A stretch of DNA of 25,427 bases from an uncultured Treponema sp. GTDB taxonomy: Bacteria > Spirochaetota > Spirochaetia > Treponematales > Treponemataceae. Position numbers and translations under genes: made by a program. Shown here in pieces: positions 13,330 to 21,655 of this stretch. Position 1 is the stretch's first letter; the number at the start of each line of letters is the position of its first letter. Below the pieces are notes generated by a model. The model made no database searches. It saw only the letters and a program-made list of their open reading frames with translations, and had not been told where the DNA came from. The stretch lies in contig CALFJF010000029.1 in NCBI GenBank assembly GCA_937877535.1, positions 1-25,427 of the forward strand. The letters are read 5' to 3'.

Positions 13330-14310
13330 CTACAAAAGAAAAATCGCAAAATACGCAGCGTAAGACGCGAGCATGATAGCCCCGCCAACGCGAGAAAGCG
13401 TGCGTTTTTTTCCAAGCGCAATGCACAAAAGCAAAAGTACAACCGTCAAAATTGCGGCAATGCTATCAACAAAAAATTCGCCTTGATATTTTACAGCCTT
13501 GACGGTCGCGGAAATGCCACCAACAAACAGCATATTGAAAATGTTGCTTCCCACGATATTTCCGATTGCAATGTCTGCATTTTTTTTGAGCGCGGCGGCA
13601 ACGCACGTGGCGAGTTCAGGAAGCGAAGTGCCAAGCGCGACCACCGTTAAGCCGATAATTCGCTCCGAGATTCCAAAAAGTTCGGCAAGGCGAGTCGCAG
13701 AGCGAATCGTGTAATTTGAGCCAAGAATTATCCCCAAAAGTCCCACCAAAAGAAGAAAAACAAGTTTGAGCCATCCGCTCGATTTTGCATCTCCAACAGT
13801 TTCAACGTCCGCCTCGCCCTTTTTGGTAAGCCAAAAAAGATACGCAAGATAGAGCGCGAAAAAAACGAGCAAAATGATTCCGTCAATTCGCGAAAGAACG
13901 CCGTCGTCTACAAAAGGCGCACGAAGGATTCCCGCGCCAAGTCCCAAAATCGGAAAAAGAATGGAAATGAAAATCGTGAACGGGATTTCGTATCGCACGG
14001 TCGATTTTTGCACGGAAAGCGGATAGATGAGCGCGGTTACGCCCAAAATCAAAAGCACGTTCAAAATGTTGCTTCCCAAAATGTTTCCAACCGCAAGGTC
14101 TGCGCTCTCTTTGAACGACGCAGTAAGAGAAATTGCCGTTTCGGGCGCACTCGTTCCCATTGCCACAATCGTAAGTCCCACAACGAGTTGCGGAACTCCA
14201 AGTTTTTCTGCAATTCCTGCCGCGCCCTCCACAAACCAATCCGCGCCCTTTACAAGCAACAAAAATCCAAAGACCAAAAGTCCAAGAATGTCCAAAATCT
14301 GCGTATCCAT
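13330..14310 (-). CDS. CaCA-family cation (Ca2+ or Mn2+)/Na+ or H+ antiporter
   Basis: 326-residue inner-membrane exchanger with about 10 transmembrane segments and the two inverted alpha repeats of the family. GTSAPETAIS followed by GNILGSNILNVLLILG makes the first; GTSLPELATC followed by GNIVGSNIFNMLFVGG makes the second. The acidic residues of both repeats (the Glu in APE and in LPE) that bind the exported cation are kept. E. coli YrbG is the closest named relative I know. ATG 14310 is fixed by GGAGGAG 4 bases upstream; the open frame extends into the riboswitch region and should not be used. A yybP-ykoY riboswitch with terminator stands directly before it, so expression should rise with Mn2+, pointing to manganese as a physiological cargo. 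Confidence 0.92.
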   Translation of the reverse strand: MDTQILDILGLLVFGFLLLVKGADWFVEGAAGIAEKLGVPQLVVGLTIVAMGTSAPETAISLTASFKESADLAVGNILGSNILNVLLILGVTALIYPLSVQKSTVRYEIPFTIFISILFPILGLGAGILRAPFVDDGVLSRIDGIILLVFFALYLAYLFWLTKKGEADVETVGDAKSSGWLKLVFLLLVGLLGIILGSNYTIRSATRLAELFGISERIIGLTVVALGTSLPELATCVAAALKKNADIAIGNIVGSNIFNMLFVGGISATVKAVKYQGEFFVDSIAAILTVVLLLLCIALGKKRTLSRVGGAIMLASYAAYFAIFLL

Positions 14311-14326
14311 ACGCTCCTCCATTTTT

Positions 14327-14370
14327 ATAAAAAAAGACCTTTTGCCGACAAAAAATCGGCAAAAGGTCTT
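14327..14370 (-). terminator. Riboswitch-controlled terminator of the antiporter gene
   Basis: A 15-bp perfect stem, AAGACCTTTTGCCGA with TCGGCAAAAGGTCTT (14370-14356 and 14348-14334 on the minus strand, 7-base loop), is followed by a run of U. Its 5' arm starts within the conserved GACAAGACC part of the aptamer, so ligand binding can compete with terminator formation. Confidence 0.85.
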
Positions 14371-14452
14371 GTCATCCGAAAATCGAACGCCTAAAACCAG
14401 GTTATGCACCGGGTATGTTGATTCTAGGCAAAAACTACTCCCCTTTTGACTC
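14356..14452 (-). promoter_or_regulatory. yybP-ykoY (Mn2+) riboswitch aptamer
   Basis: Read on the minus strand, the region shows AAAGGGGAGTAG (complement of 14435-14446), then GCCTA pairing with TAGGC around a hairpin ACCCGG-loop-CCTGGT, then GGATGACAAGACC. The GGGGAGUAG loop and the GACxAGACC loop are the two conserved internal loops of the yybP-ykoY motif that meet around Mn2+. It lies between a promoter and a terminator directly before a cation antiporter gene, a known regulon type for this class. Borders are approximate. Confidence 0.88.
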
Positions 14453-14456
14453 AAAA

Positions 14457-14485
14457 AGTAAATCAGATTTTGTCTTTTTTTGCAA
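14457..14485 (-). promoter_or_regulatory. Promoter of the riboswitch-antiporter transcript
   Basis: TTGCAA (14485-14480), 17 bases and TTTACT (14462-14457) on the minus strand place the start of transcription a few bases before the aptamer. Confidence 0.55.
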
Positions 14486-14536
14486 TCGCTAAAAAAATAA
14501 AGCGGATTTTAAGAAAATCAACGATAACTTTTATTC

Positions 14537-14563
14537 TTGACACTCAGAATAGTTTGATATAAA
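14537..14563 (+). promoter_or_regulatory. Probable promoter of the riboflavin operon
   Basis: TTGACA (14537-14542) and TATAAA (14558-14563) are 15 bases apart, slightly short. The roughly 125-base leader to ribD holds a possible CGGTTG/CAGCCG hairpin near 14650-14683, but not the conserved blocks of an FMN riboswitch. Confidence 0.5.
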
Positions 14564-14692
14564 ACTGAATTGAGAATTGAGAGAAAACGCTGCCCGTTTT
14601 TTCTTTCAATTCGCACGATTTTTAGGCAAAACGTGCATCTTTTTAGAGGCGGTTGTTTTGAAAAGAGCATTTTTGAGCAGCCGACTATTCTT

Positions 14693-15835
14693 ATGGAATC
14701 GAAAGAAAACAAAATCGAAGAAGCGTTTATGAAACGCGCCATTGAACTTGCAAAACGCGGACAAGGGTGGACAAATCCGAATCCGCTCGTGGGCGCGGTA
14801 ATCGTAAAAGATAACACCATAATTTCAGAAGGCTATCACAAAAAATTCGGAGAAAAGCACGCGGAGTGCGACGCGATTTGTAATGCGCAAAAAAACAACA
14901 TCGACTTAAAAGGAGCCACGCTTTTTGTAACGCTTGAGCCGTGCTGCCACACGGGAAAGCAACCGCCTTGCACGGACGCAATAATCGATTCGGGGATTTC
15001 GCGCGTTGTAATTGGAAGTTTTGACCCAAATCCGCTCGTTTTTGGAGGCGGAATCAAAAAACTCCGCGAAAATGGAATCCTCGTGGAAACGGATTTTCTC
15101 AAAGATGAATGTGACGCGCTCAATCCGATTTTCTTTCATTTTATTACAAAAAAAACGCCTTTTGTCATTTTGAAATACGCGATGACCGCCGACGGACTTA
15201 CGGCAACTTCAAGTGGCGAGTCAAAATGGATTACGGGCGAAAAAGCAAGAGCGCACGTTCATCAAACGCGGGCAAACGTTATGGCGGTGATGACGGGAAT
15301 CGGAACGGCAATAAAAGACGACCCGCTTTTGAACGCGCGGTTTTGCAACAAAAACGTTCGGCAACCCGTGCGAATCGTGCCCGATTCTCACGTAAGGCTT
15401 CCGCCAACTTCACATCTTGCAAAAACTGCCAAAGAAATTCCAGTAATTCTTTTTTGCGCAAACGAACTTTCGAGTTCCGAGGAACGACGCAAAAATGCCC
15501 TCGCCTCGCTTGGAGTCGAAATCATTTCGGTTTCAAGCCAAGCGGAGCGACTTTCTTTGGACGAAATTCTCAAAACGCTTGGAGAGCGCGGAATCGACTC
15601 GGTTCTTGTTGAAAGTGGCGGCACGCTCACGGCGAGTTTTCTGTTCCCAAAAATCCTCGCAAACGAAATCCACGCTTACGTTTCTCCAAAAATATTTGGA
15701 ACTGTCTCCCCCGTTTCTTTTACACCCGTCAGAGGAATCGGAACGGAAAAAATCGATTCTTGCGTGCAGCTTTCAGAGCCAAAAATCGAAATTTTCGGAA
15801 GCGACGTGCTTTTGCGCTACGCGGTTCTAAAATAA
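14693..15835 (+). CDS. ribD: Bifunctional riboflavin deaminase/reductase
   Basis: 380 residues, the usual length for RibD, second and third steps of riboflavin synthesis in the cytosol. The N-terminal deaminase has TNPNPLVGAVIV (27-38) and the zinc set H56-A-E58 with LEPCCH (81-86) and PPCTDA (91-96), Cys84 and Cys93 being ligands. The C-terminal NADPH-dependent reductase begins near PFVILKYAMTADG and keeps SGESKWITG, DDPLLNAR and VLVESGGTLTASFL. ATG 14693 is chosen by comparison with other RibD starts (about 13 residues before MKRAIELA); no good ribosome-binding site is visible. First gene of ribD-ribE-ribBA-ribH. Confidence 0.95.
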   Translation: MESKENKIEEAFMKRAIELAKRGQGWTNPNPLVGAVIVKDNTIISEGYHKKFGEKHAECDAICNAQKNNIDLKGATLFVTLEPCCHTGKQPPCTDAIIDSGISRVVIGSFDPNPLVFGGGIKKLRENGILVETDFLKDECDALNPIFFHFITKKTPFVILKYAMTADGLTATSSGESKWITGEKARAHVHQTRANVMAVMTGIGTAIKDDPLLNARFCNKNVRQPVRIVPDSHVRLPPTSHLAKTAKEIPVILFCANELSSSEERRKNALASLGVEIISVSSQAERLSLDEILKTLGERGIDSVLVESGGTLTASFLFPKILANEIHAYVSPKIFGTVSPVSFTPVRGIGTEKIDSCVQLSEPKIEIFGSDVLLRYAVLK

Positions 15836-15857
15836 AACGCGCCAAAAGGAGCTAATT

Positions 15858-16523
15858 GTGTTCACGGGAATAATCGAAGAAATCGGCACGGTAAAAAGCA
15901 TTTTGAGTTCTGGGAATTTTTTTTCGCTCGAAATTTCTTGCTCTTTTTTGGACGAACTTTTGATTGGAGAAAGCGTTTCTGTAAACGGAGCGTGTTTAAC
16001 GGTAACAAAAAAAAACGCGAACGGATTTTTTGCAGACGTTACGCCAGAAAGTTTTAGAAGAACGTCGCTTGGACGCTTAAAATCGGGAAGTCTTGTAAAC
16101 CTTGAACGCGCAATGAGCGCGAACGGACGATTCGGCGGGCATATTGTAACGGGACACATAGACGGAACGGGAAAAATCAAATCGATTCAAAAAGAAGGAA
16201 ATTCGATTCTCGTAAAAATCAATGCGGACAAAAAAATCACGCGGTACATCGTGGAAAAAGGCTCGGTTTGTGTTGACGGAATCAGTCTCACGGTTTCCAA
16301 AATCGAGCGAAACGGCGAAGGCGGCACGTTTTTGCTTGCGGTGATTCCGCACACTTGGGAGCAAACTGCGCTCAAAGAAAAAAAATCGGGCGAAATCGTA
16401 AACATCGAATGCGACATCGTTGGAAAATACATCGAGCGTTTTGTAGAAATCAAGGAAGATTCAAACAAAACAAAAATCCCAAATGAGTTTTTGGAGCATT
16501 TTCCGATTTTTCACAATTTGTGA
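15858..16523 (+). CDS. ribE: Riboflavin synthase, alpha subunit
   Basis: 221 residues; it dismutates two 6,7-dimethyl-8-ribityllumazine to riboflavin. It starts MFTGIIEEIGTV and shows the two tandem lumazine-binding barrels: first SVNGACLTV and the 'GRFGGHIVTGHIDG' border near 90-103, second SVCVDGISLTV and a C-terminal IECDIVGKYIERF. The start codon is GTG at 15858 with AAGGAG (15846-15851) before it. The last 20 residues after the second barrel are a short extension. Spacing to ribD is 22 bases. Confidence 0.95.
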   Translation: MFTGIIEEIGTVKSILSSGNFFSLEISCSFLDELLIGESVSVNGACLTVTKKNANGFFADVTPESFRRTSLGRLKSGSLVNLERAMSANGRFGGHIVTGHIDGTGKIKSIQKEGNSILVKINADKKITRYIVEKGSVCVDGISLTVSKIERNGEGGTFLLAVIPHTWEQTALKEKKSGEIVNIECDIVGKYIERFVEIKEDSNKTKIPNEFLEHFPIFHNL

Positions 16524-16591
16524 GTTGATAAATCGAGTTCAGATTTCTGCAAAATGTGGAAATACAAAAAAGAAAAAAGATGGAGAAAAAT

Positions 16592-17797
16592 ATGGCGGTA
16601 GTACAGTACGGCACTGTGGAACAGGCTCTTTTAGACCTTGCCTCTGGAAAAATTATCATGGTTTCAGACGACGAATCGCGGGAAAACGAAGGCGATTTAA
16701 TTTGCGCGGCGCAATTTGCCACGGCGGAAAACGTGAATTTTATGGCAAAAAACGCGCGAGGACTGATTTGTATGCCAATAAGCCGTGCCATTGCGTCAAA
16801 TCTCAATTTACAGCCGATGTGCGCCGAAAACACCGACAATCACGAAACCGCGTTTACCGTGTCGATTGACCACGTTTCAACAAGCACGGGAATTAGCGCG
16901 TTTGACCGAAGTGCCACCGCTCTTGCCATTGCAGACGAAAAATCGCTCCCCGCAGATTTTCGTCGCCCTGGACACATGTTTCCGCTCATCGCGCGGGCGG
17001 GCGGCGTGTTTGAGCGAAACGGGCATACCGAAGCGACCGTGGATTTGTGCAAACTCGCGAATCTCAAAGAAGCGGGGCTTTGTTGCGAAATTATGAGCAA
17101 AGACGGCACAATGGCTCGAAAAAACGAGTTGGTCAAACTTTCAAAAAAATGGAATATGACGTTTATCACGATTTCTCAACTTGTTTCGTACCGAAAAGCG
17201 CACGAAAAAATCGTTGAAAGAAAAGCGCAAGCAAAACTTCCCACAAAATGGGGTGAGTTTTCGATTTTTGCGTTCAAAGATTTGACGAACGGAGCGGAAC
17301 ATTCCGCGCTTGTTTTGGGCGATATTTCAAAGCAAACAGACGTTCTCGTTCGCGTTCATTCGGAGTGCCTGACGGGAGACGCTTTTGGCTCGCTGAAATG
17401 CGATTGCGGAGAGCAGTTTTCGGCGGCAATGAAAAAAATCGCCGAAGAAGGCGCGGGCGTTCTTGTTTATTTGCGGCAAGAAGGGCGCGGAATCGGGCTT
17501 ATAAACAAAATCCGCGCGTACCGTTTGCAAGATTCGGGGTTTGATACGGTGGACGCGAATCTCGCGCTCGGACTTCCCGAAGACGCTCGCGATTACAACT
17601 GCGGAATTCAAATTTTGCTTGATTTGGGCGTAAAACAAATTCGACTTATGACGAACAATCCAAAAAAAATCGAAGCAATAAACAACGCAAGCGCAGGGCT
17701 AAAAATCACCGAGCGAGTGCCGCTCAAAATCCGCGCAAGAAGCGAGGACGAAAAATATCTTACAACCAAAAAAATGCGAATGGGTCATTTTTTGTGA
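16592..17797 (+). CDS. ribBA: Bifunctional DHBP synthase / GTP cyclohydrolase II
   Basis: 401 residues combining the two entry steps of the pathway. Residues 1-200 are RibB: DDESRENEGDL (26-36), RPGHMFPL (125-132) and HTEATVDLC (145-153). Residues 210-401 are RibA: HSECLTGDAFGSLKCDCGEQ (256-275, with zinc ligands Cys259, Cys270 and Cys272), RQEGRGIGL (295-303) and the LMTNNPKK loop. All catalytic parts appear intact. ATG 16592 has GGAG 6 bases upstream; ATG 16580 is an alternative 4 codons earlier. Together with FolE2 at the left end the genome has two unrelated GTP cyclohydrolases, serving riboflavin and folate respectively. Confidence 0.95.
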   Translation: MAVVQYGTVEQALLDLASGKIIMVSDDESRENEGDLICAAQFATAENVNFMAKNARGLICMPISRAIASNLNLQPMCAENTDNHETAFTVSIDHVSTSTGISAFDRSATALAIADEKSLPADFRRPGHMFPLIARAGGVFERNGHTEATVDLCKLANLKEAGLCCEIMSKDGTMARKNELVKLSKKWNMTFITISQLVSYRKAHEKIVERKAQAKLPTKWGEFSIFAFKDLTNGAEHSALVLGDISKQTDVLVRVHSECLTGDAFGSLKCDCGEQFSAAMKKIAEEGAGVLVYLRQEGRGIGLINKIRAYRLQDSGFDTVDANLALGLPEDARDYNCGIQILLDLGVKQIRLMTNNPKKIEAINNASAGLKITERVPLKIRARSEDEKYLTTKKMRMGHFL

Positions 17798-17845
17798 CAG
17801 TTTTCGCAAATGCAAAATACAGTTCATCAAAATTGGAGGAAAAAT

Positions 17846-18322
17846 ATGGAAATTATCGAAGGAAAAATCGTTTCGGAAAAGTCTAATGGAAAAAGCGTCA
17901 AAATCGCGCTTGTGGCTTCGCGATTCAACGAATTTATTGTGTCGCGCTTGATTTCTGGAGCGCAAGACGCTCTCGTTCGGCACAACGTGCCAGAAAAAAA
18001 CATCACGCTTGCGTGGGTTCCAGGCGCGTTCGAGATTCCCGTTGTTGCAAAACGGCTCGCCGAAAGCAAAAAATACGACGCGGTAATCGCGCTCGGAGCC
18101 GTAATTCGAGGCTCCACAAGCCATTACGACTACGTGTGCGCCGAAGTTTCAAAAGGAATCGCTCAAGCGGCTCTTCAAACGGGAGTTCCTGTGATGTTCG
18201 GAGTTCTTACAACCGACACGATTGAGCAAGCGATTGAACGCGCAGGCACAAAAGCGGGAAACAAAGGCTACGACTGCGCACTTGGCGCACTTGAAATGAT
18301 AAATCTTCTCGGAAAAATGTAA
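17846..18322 (+). CDS. ribH: 6,7-dimethyl-8-ribityllumazine synthase
   Basis: 158 residues, usual length; it condenses the ribityl-diaminouracil with dihydroxybutanone phosphate and normally assembles into pentamers or 60-mers. Marks are SRFNEFIV (25-32), PGAFEIPVVAK (59-69), GAVIRGSTSHYDYV (84-97, with the catalytic His93), GVPVMFGVLTTDT and KGYDCALGALEM. ATG 17846 follows TTGGAGGAAAAAT, a strong site; the open frame runs 12 codons further up and is not needed. Last gene of the operon; birA converges 13 bases away with no separate terminator apparent. Confidence 0.95.
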   Translation: MEIIEGKIVSEKSNGKSVKIALVASRFNEFIVSRLISGAQDALVRHNVPEKNITLAWVPGAFEIPVVAKRLAESKKYDAVIALGAVIRGSTSHYDYVCAEVSKGIAQAALQTGVPVMFGVLTTDTIEQAIERAGTKAGNKGYDCALGALEMINLLGKM

Positions 18323-18335
18323 AAAAACAAAAACG

Positions 18336-19376
18336 CTACTCTTCGTGGAGAGAAACTTCTCCACTCAAAAGCGTGCGCCGTTCGCCGTTTTTTGTGCAAA
18401 CCAACAGTTCGGCTTCATTTCCAATTCCGTCAACAAGCGCAAAAAACGGCTCGTCGCCCGAAAGCGGATTTACGCGAACGGTTTTTCCAATCAAGCACGA
18501 GCGATTTTTGTATTCTTCGATGACATTTTCTTTGGAATCGTAGATTTTGAGGAGTTCAGCAATCGTTTTTGCAATGACGGAATTTCTTGAAACGGAAAGC
18601 GAGCGTTCTTTTTTTGACAAAAATTCCTCAACGCTTCCAGCAATTTTTGAAAGATTTTTGTCAAAATCGACTTCGCGGACGTTTATTCCAATTCCAACGA
18701 CCGCAACTTCAACTTTTCCGCTTTCAAAATTCGCGATTCCCTCGGTTAAAATTCCCGTAACTTTTTTCTCAACTCCGCCAAAATCCAAAAGAACGTCGTT
18801 CACCCACTTTATTTTTGAGTTTGTGTCAAAAAGCGAATCGAGTGCGCGGCAAACCGCCACGGCTGCAGAAGCGGTAAGCAGAGCGGGATTTTTTACGCCG
18901 TTTTCTGGAGCGTAAACGAGCGAAAAGTACGCGCCAGCGTTTTTTGGAGAAACGAACTCCCGCCCAAGCCGCCCGCGCCCTGCCGTTTGCATTCCTGAAA
19001 CAAAAAGTGCGCGGTGCAGTTTTTTTCCGCCTTCCGTCAACGCGCCATGTTCATCTCTGAACGAAGACACGTGCGCGGCTTGTCGTTTTGCCTCGTTATT
19101 CGTTGAGTCAATTTCTGGAAAAACGAAAATCTCGCCCGCTTTTACGCCACAAGACTCAATTTCTGCGCGGATTTGAGTGGCATCAAGTTTGTCAGGAAAC
19201 TGTTTCAATCGGTAGCCGCGGTTTGTTGTGGCGTCGATTTTGTAGCCTTCCTCGCGGAGCGAAGAAATCGCTTTCCAAACGGCAGTACGACTGACGTTAA
19301 ATCGTTGCGAAAGCATTTCGCCTGAAACGGTGTCGCTTTTCAAAAGCGTTTCCAAGATTTTTTCTTTTGTTGTCAT
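18336..19376 (-). CDS. birA: Biotin-protein ligase with N-terminal repressor domain
   Basis: 346 residues. Residues 1-58 are a winged helix (MLSQRFNVSRTAVWKAISSLREEGYKI), so it probably also represses a biotin operon. The ligase core has EIDSTNNEAKR (88-98), GRGRLGRE (133-140, the biotinyl-AMP loop) and KWVNDVLL (190-197), then GIGINV and a C-terminal SH3-like domain. It activates biotin to biotinyl-5'-AMP and attaches it to carboxylase carrier proteins. ATG 19376 overlaps the upstream P-II stop as ATGA, with GGAAAG ahead; a TTG at 19397 is an unlikely alternative. Translational coupling with a DUF1538/P-II pair is unusual context for birA. Confidence 0.93.
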   Translation of the reverse strand: MTTKEKILETLLKSDTVSGEMLSQRFNVSRTAVWKAISSLREEGYKIDATTNRGYRLKQFPDKLDATQIRAEIESCGVKAGEIFVFPEIDSTNNEAKRQAAHVSSFRDEHGALTEGGKKLHRALFVSGMQTAGRGRLGREFVSPKNAGAYFSLVYAPENGVKNPALLTASAAVAVCRALDSLFDTNSKIKWVNDVLLDFGGVEKKVTGILTEGIANFESGKVEVAVVGIGINVREVDFDKNLSKIAGSVEEFLSKKERSLSVSRNSVIAKTIAELLKIYDSKENVIEEYKNRSCLIGKTVRVNPLSGDEPFFALVDGIGNEAELLVCTKNGERRTLLSGEVSLHEE

Positions 19377-20011
19377 TTTTTCTTTCCGAGAAGACAAAAA
19401 TCCTCAACAGGCGAAGAGTACGCAATTCCCATTCCTGGCTCTTTTAGGCATTTTACGTTTCTGATTGCCGCCATGACCGCTTCTTTTTTTTCCGAAGAAA
19501 CGACCATGATGAGCATTTCTTTTTCGGGAACGATGTGCATTCCAAAAAAACGCGCGTCGTTTTCTCGCGCCGTTCCGCGTGCGCCCACAACCGTGCCGCC
19601 ACCCGCGCCCGCGCTTCGAGCCGCCGCCATTACGTCATCAGCGTACCCTTTGTTTACGATTGCCGTAATCATTTCGTCCATGGGTTTCTCCTTTTCAAGT
19701 GCGCTTCCTGCGCGAAACTGCCCGCCTTTTACAAGCGAACCAACGTGCGTCAAAAAAACTTCGCCGAATCCTTTTTTTTCCCGCGCCGACGCGCTTTCAA
19801 CCGCGTTCAAAACGGAAGAAGCCGCCTCGTCGGAAACGACCATCAAAATTACGTCGCGAGTTGATTCTCCAAGTCCCAAAATCGCCGCAAGATTTGATTT
19901 TGCAAGCGACCGCGCCATTAAAACCGTGCCACCGCGCGAACCTGCTTCCAGAGCCGCTCGCGTGAGTTTTTCGCCACGGTCGTGCGGAACGATTGCCGTC
20001 AGCAATTTCAT
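19373..20011 (-). CDS. Fused double P-II-like signalling protein
   Basis: 212 residues holding two P-II (GlnB-like) ferredoxin folds in tandem: residues 1-90 (MKLLTAIVPHDRGEKLTRAA, GSRGGTVLMARS, DVILMVVSDE) and 111-205 (MDEMITAIVNKGYADDVMAA, GAGGGTVVGARG, EMLIMVVSSEKK). Canonical P-II proteins are single-domain trimers; a fusion would give a pseudo-symmetric assembly. The uridylylated T-loop tyrosine of GlnB is not recognisable. P-II proteins sense ATP/ADP and 2-oxoglutarate or other metabolites and gate transporters. The ATGA overlap with the preceding DUF1538 membrane gene and GGAGG upstream argue that it binds that protein. The signal sensed is unknown. Confidence 0.8.
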   Translation of the reverse strand: MKLLTAIVPHDRGEKLTRAALEAGSRGGTVLMARSLAKSNLAAILGLGESTRDVILMVVSDEAASSVLNAVESASAREKKGFGEVFLTHVGSLVKGGQFRAGSALEKEKPMDEMITAIVNKGYADDVMAAARSAGAGGGTVVGARGTARENDARFFGMHIVPEKEMLIMVVSSEKKEAVMAAIRNVKCLKEPGMGIAYSSPVEDFCLLGKKK

Positions 20012-21588
20012 GCCGCGCCTCCTTTTTTTCTTTTTAGCCCGCCAAATCCGCCAGATTTTGCTCTAAATACGATTCCAAGAATTTGAATTGCGATTAACGG
20101 AGTCATTGCCACGAGCGCAATCACGCCAAACGCGCTTGTCGCTCCGCCGTTCCCAAGCGAAGACGCAACTCCAAGCGTAAACGAAAGAATGAACGTGCTT
20201 GTCATCGGTCCAGAGGCAACTCCGCCAGAATCAAACGCGATTGCCGTAAAAAGCGGAGGGCAAAAAATCGTCAAAAGAAGCGAAAGCGCGTACCCTGGAA
20301 TCAAAATGTACCAAAGCGAAAATCCCAAAAGAACACGCGCCATTGAAAGTCCGATTGAAAGCGCAACTCCCGCAGAAAGAGCCACGAGCATTACGCGCCG
20401 CTTTATTGTGCCACCTGAAACGCTTTCAACTTGCTCCGTTAAAACCCACACGGCAGGCTCTGCGCACACAACAATAGCTCCAAACGCCGAACCCACAATC
20501 AGCAAAAACGACGACTGCACGATTCTAGGAATCAAAAGCGAACTTGTGATTTCGCCCGCCGCGTTGTACACCACAACATGCTTTTCGCCAGACGAAGCGA
20601 GTGCACCCAAAACCTCGCCGAGTTTTTCGCCAGCGGGCATAAAACCGCCTTGCGCTCCAAGCAAAAAAACAACAAGCCCCGCAAAACTCAAAATGAGTCC
20701 GCGAACCATTCGGATAATTTGAAAAGGCGGCATTTTGAGAAGCGTAAATTGAAACAGAATCGCCATCAAAACGAGCGGAGAGAGCGCGAGCGAAACTTCA
20801 CGGAACACGTCGGGAAGAAGGAGCGCGAACGCACGAAGCCCCGAAACAACTTCCTCCGAAGTCTCCTCGCATGCTGCCCCGCCTCCCGCCGACGAAGAAA
20901 AAAGGATTCCGTACAGGCAAACGGCTGCAACAGGTCCTACCGACGCAATTCCCGTAAGTCCAAACGAAGCGTCGCCACTTTCGCTGCCGCGCTTTCCGCG
21001 CCGAACCGCCGCCACGCCAACGCCCAACGCCATAATGAACGGCACGGTCATCGGTCCCGTCGTCGCGCCTCCAGAATCGAATGCCACGCCTTGAAATTCC
21101 GCGGGAGAAAAAAACGCGAGCAAAAACGCAACCGCGTAAGATGCCACAAGAAGCACACGAAGCGGAATCGAAAGCACCGTTCGTAAAATTCCGATTGTTA
21201 CAAAAAGTCCAACTCCCGCCGCAATAAAAAGAATCAGCCCCCATTTTGAAACGCCCGGCGCGATTGATTTTACTTGGTCGGCGAGAACTTGAACGTCTGG
21301 CTCTGCAATCGTAATCATAAAACCGATAAAAAACGCCACGCCCAAAAGAAGCGGAAGATTTCGCTTTGACGTAAGAGCCGCTCCGCTTCGCTCTCCAATC
21401 GGAAGGATTCCAATGTCCACGCCAAGCAAAAAAACGGTCAGTCCAAAAATCACCAATACGCCACCAACGAGGAAATTTATCAGCGCGGCATTTCCAATCG
21501 GAGTTACTGTAAGCGCGAGGAAAACCACGAGAGCCATAATCGGAGCAACCGAAAACACCGTTTCTTTGAATTTTAGGTAAAAGTTCAT
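20008..21588 (-). CDS. DUF1538 membrane protein with internal duplication, putative transporter
   Basis: 526 residues, polytopic inner-membrane protein with roughly 12-14 hydrophobic segments. Two homologous halves are visible. The first has FGLTVFLLGVDIG (48-60), IAEPDVQVLADQV (94-106) and GVAFDSGGATTGPMT (167-181). The second has AGLVVFLLGAQGG, CAEPAVWVLTEQV and AIAFDSGGVASGPMT. These 'AEPxVxVLxxQV' and 'AFDSGGxxxGPMT' motifs are what I associate with DUF1538, a family without assigned substrate. The charged AEP and FDSGG motifs inside membrane segments look like a substrate or ion pathway. A cytosolic, Lys/Arg/Gly-rich loop follows the first half. It is paired with a P-II protein, so post-translational gating is likely. 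ATG 21588 has only a weak GGAA upstream. Confidence 0.8.
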   Translation of the reverse strand: MNFYLKFKETVFSVAPIMALVVFLALTVTPIGNAALINFLVGGVLVIFGLTVFLLGVDIGILPIGERSGAALTSKRNLPLLLGVAFFIGFMITIAEPDVQVLADQVKSIAPGVSKWGLILFIAAGVGLFVTIGILRTVLSIPLRVLLVASYAVAFLLAFFSPAEFQGVAFDSGGATTGPMTVPFIMALGVGVAAVRRGKRGSESGDASFGLTGIASVGPVAAVCLYGILFSSSAGGGAACEETSEEVVSGLRAFALLLPDVFREVSLALSPLVLMAILFQFTLLKMPPFQIIRMVRGLILSFAGLVVFLLGAQGGFMPAGEKLGEVLGALASSGEKHVVVYNAAGEITSSLLIPRIVQSSFLLIVGSAFGAIVVCAEPAVWVLTEQVESVSGGTIKRRVMLVALSAGVALSIGLSMARVLLGFSLWYILIPGYALSLLLTIFCPPLFTAIAFDSGGVASGPMTSTFILSFTLGVASSLGNGGATSAFGVIALVAMTPLIAIQILGIVFRAKSGGFGGLKRKKGGAA

Positions 21589-21614
21589 TTATTTTTCCAA
21601 AAAGTATTGGACTT

Positions 21615-21646
21615 GTTCGGAAAATCGAAGTTTCCGAACGATTTTT
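21615..21646. terminator. Stem-loop between luxS and the DUF1538 gene
   Basis: GTTCGGAAA (21615-21623) and TTTCCGAAC (21631-21639) form a perfect 9-bp stem. A T-run follows only on the + strand (GATTTTTG); on the minus strand, the direction of both flanking genes, no U-run follows directly. It may still stop or process the luxS mRNA, but it is not a standard terminator for it. Confidence 0.5.
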
Positions 21647-21655
21647 GTTTCAACG

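Noticed and set aside
14563..14693. FMN riboswitch before ribD
   Set aside because: None of the conserved FMN aptamer blocks (such as AGGGGCAGGG or GGATTCCC types) can be found on the + strand.
20189..21186. Two plus-strand open frames inside the DUF1538 region
   Set aside because: They are shadows of the 526-codon membrane-protein gene; the low stop frequency is due to its Gly/Ala-rich codons.
21615..21646. Standard terminator for luxS
   Set aside because: The U-run is on the wrong strand for luxS; kept only as a stem-loop with moderate confidence.
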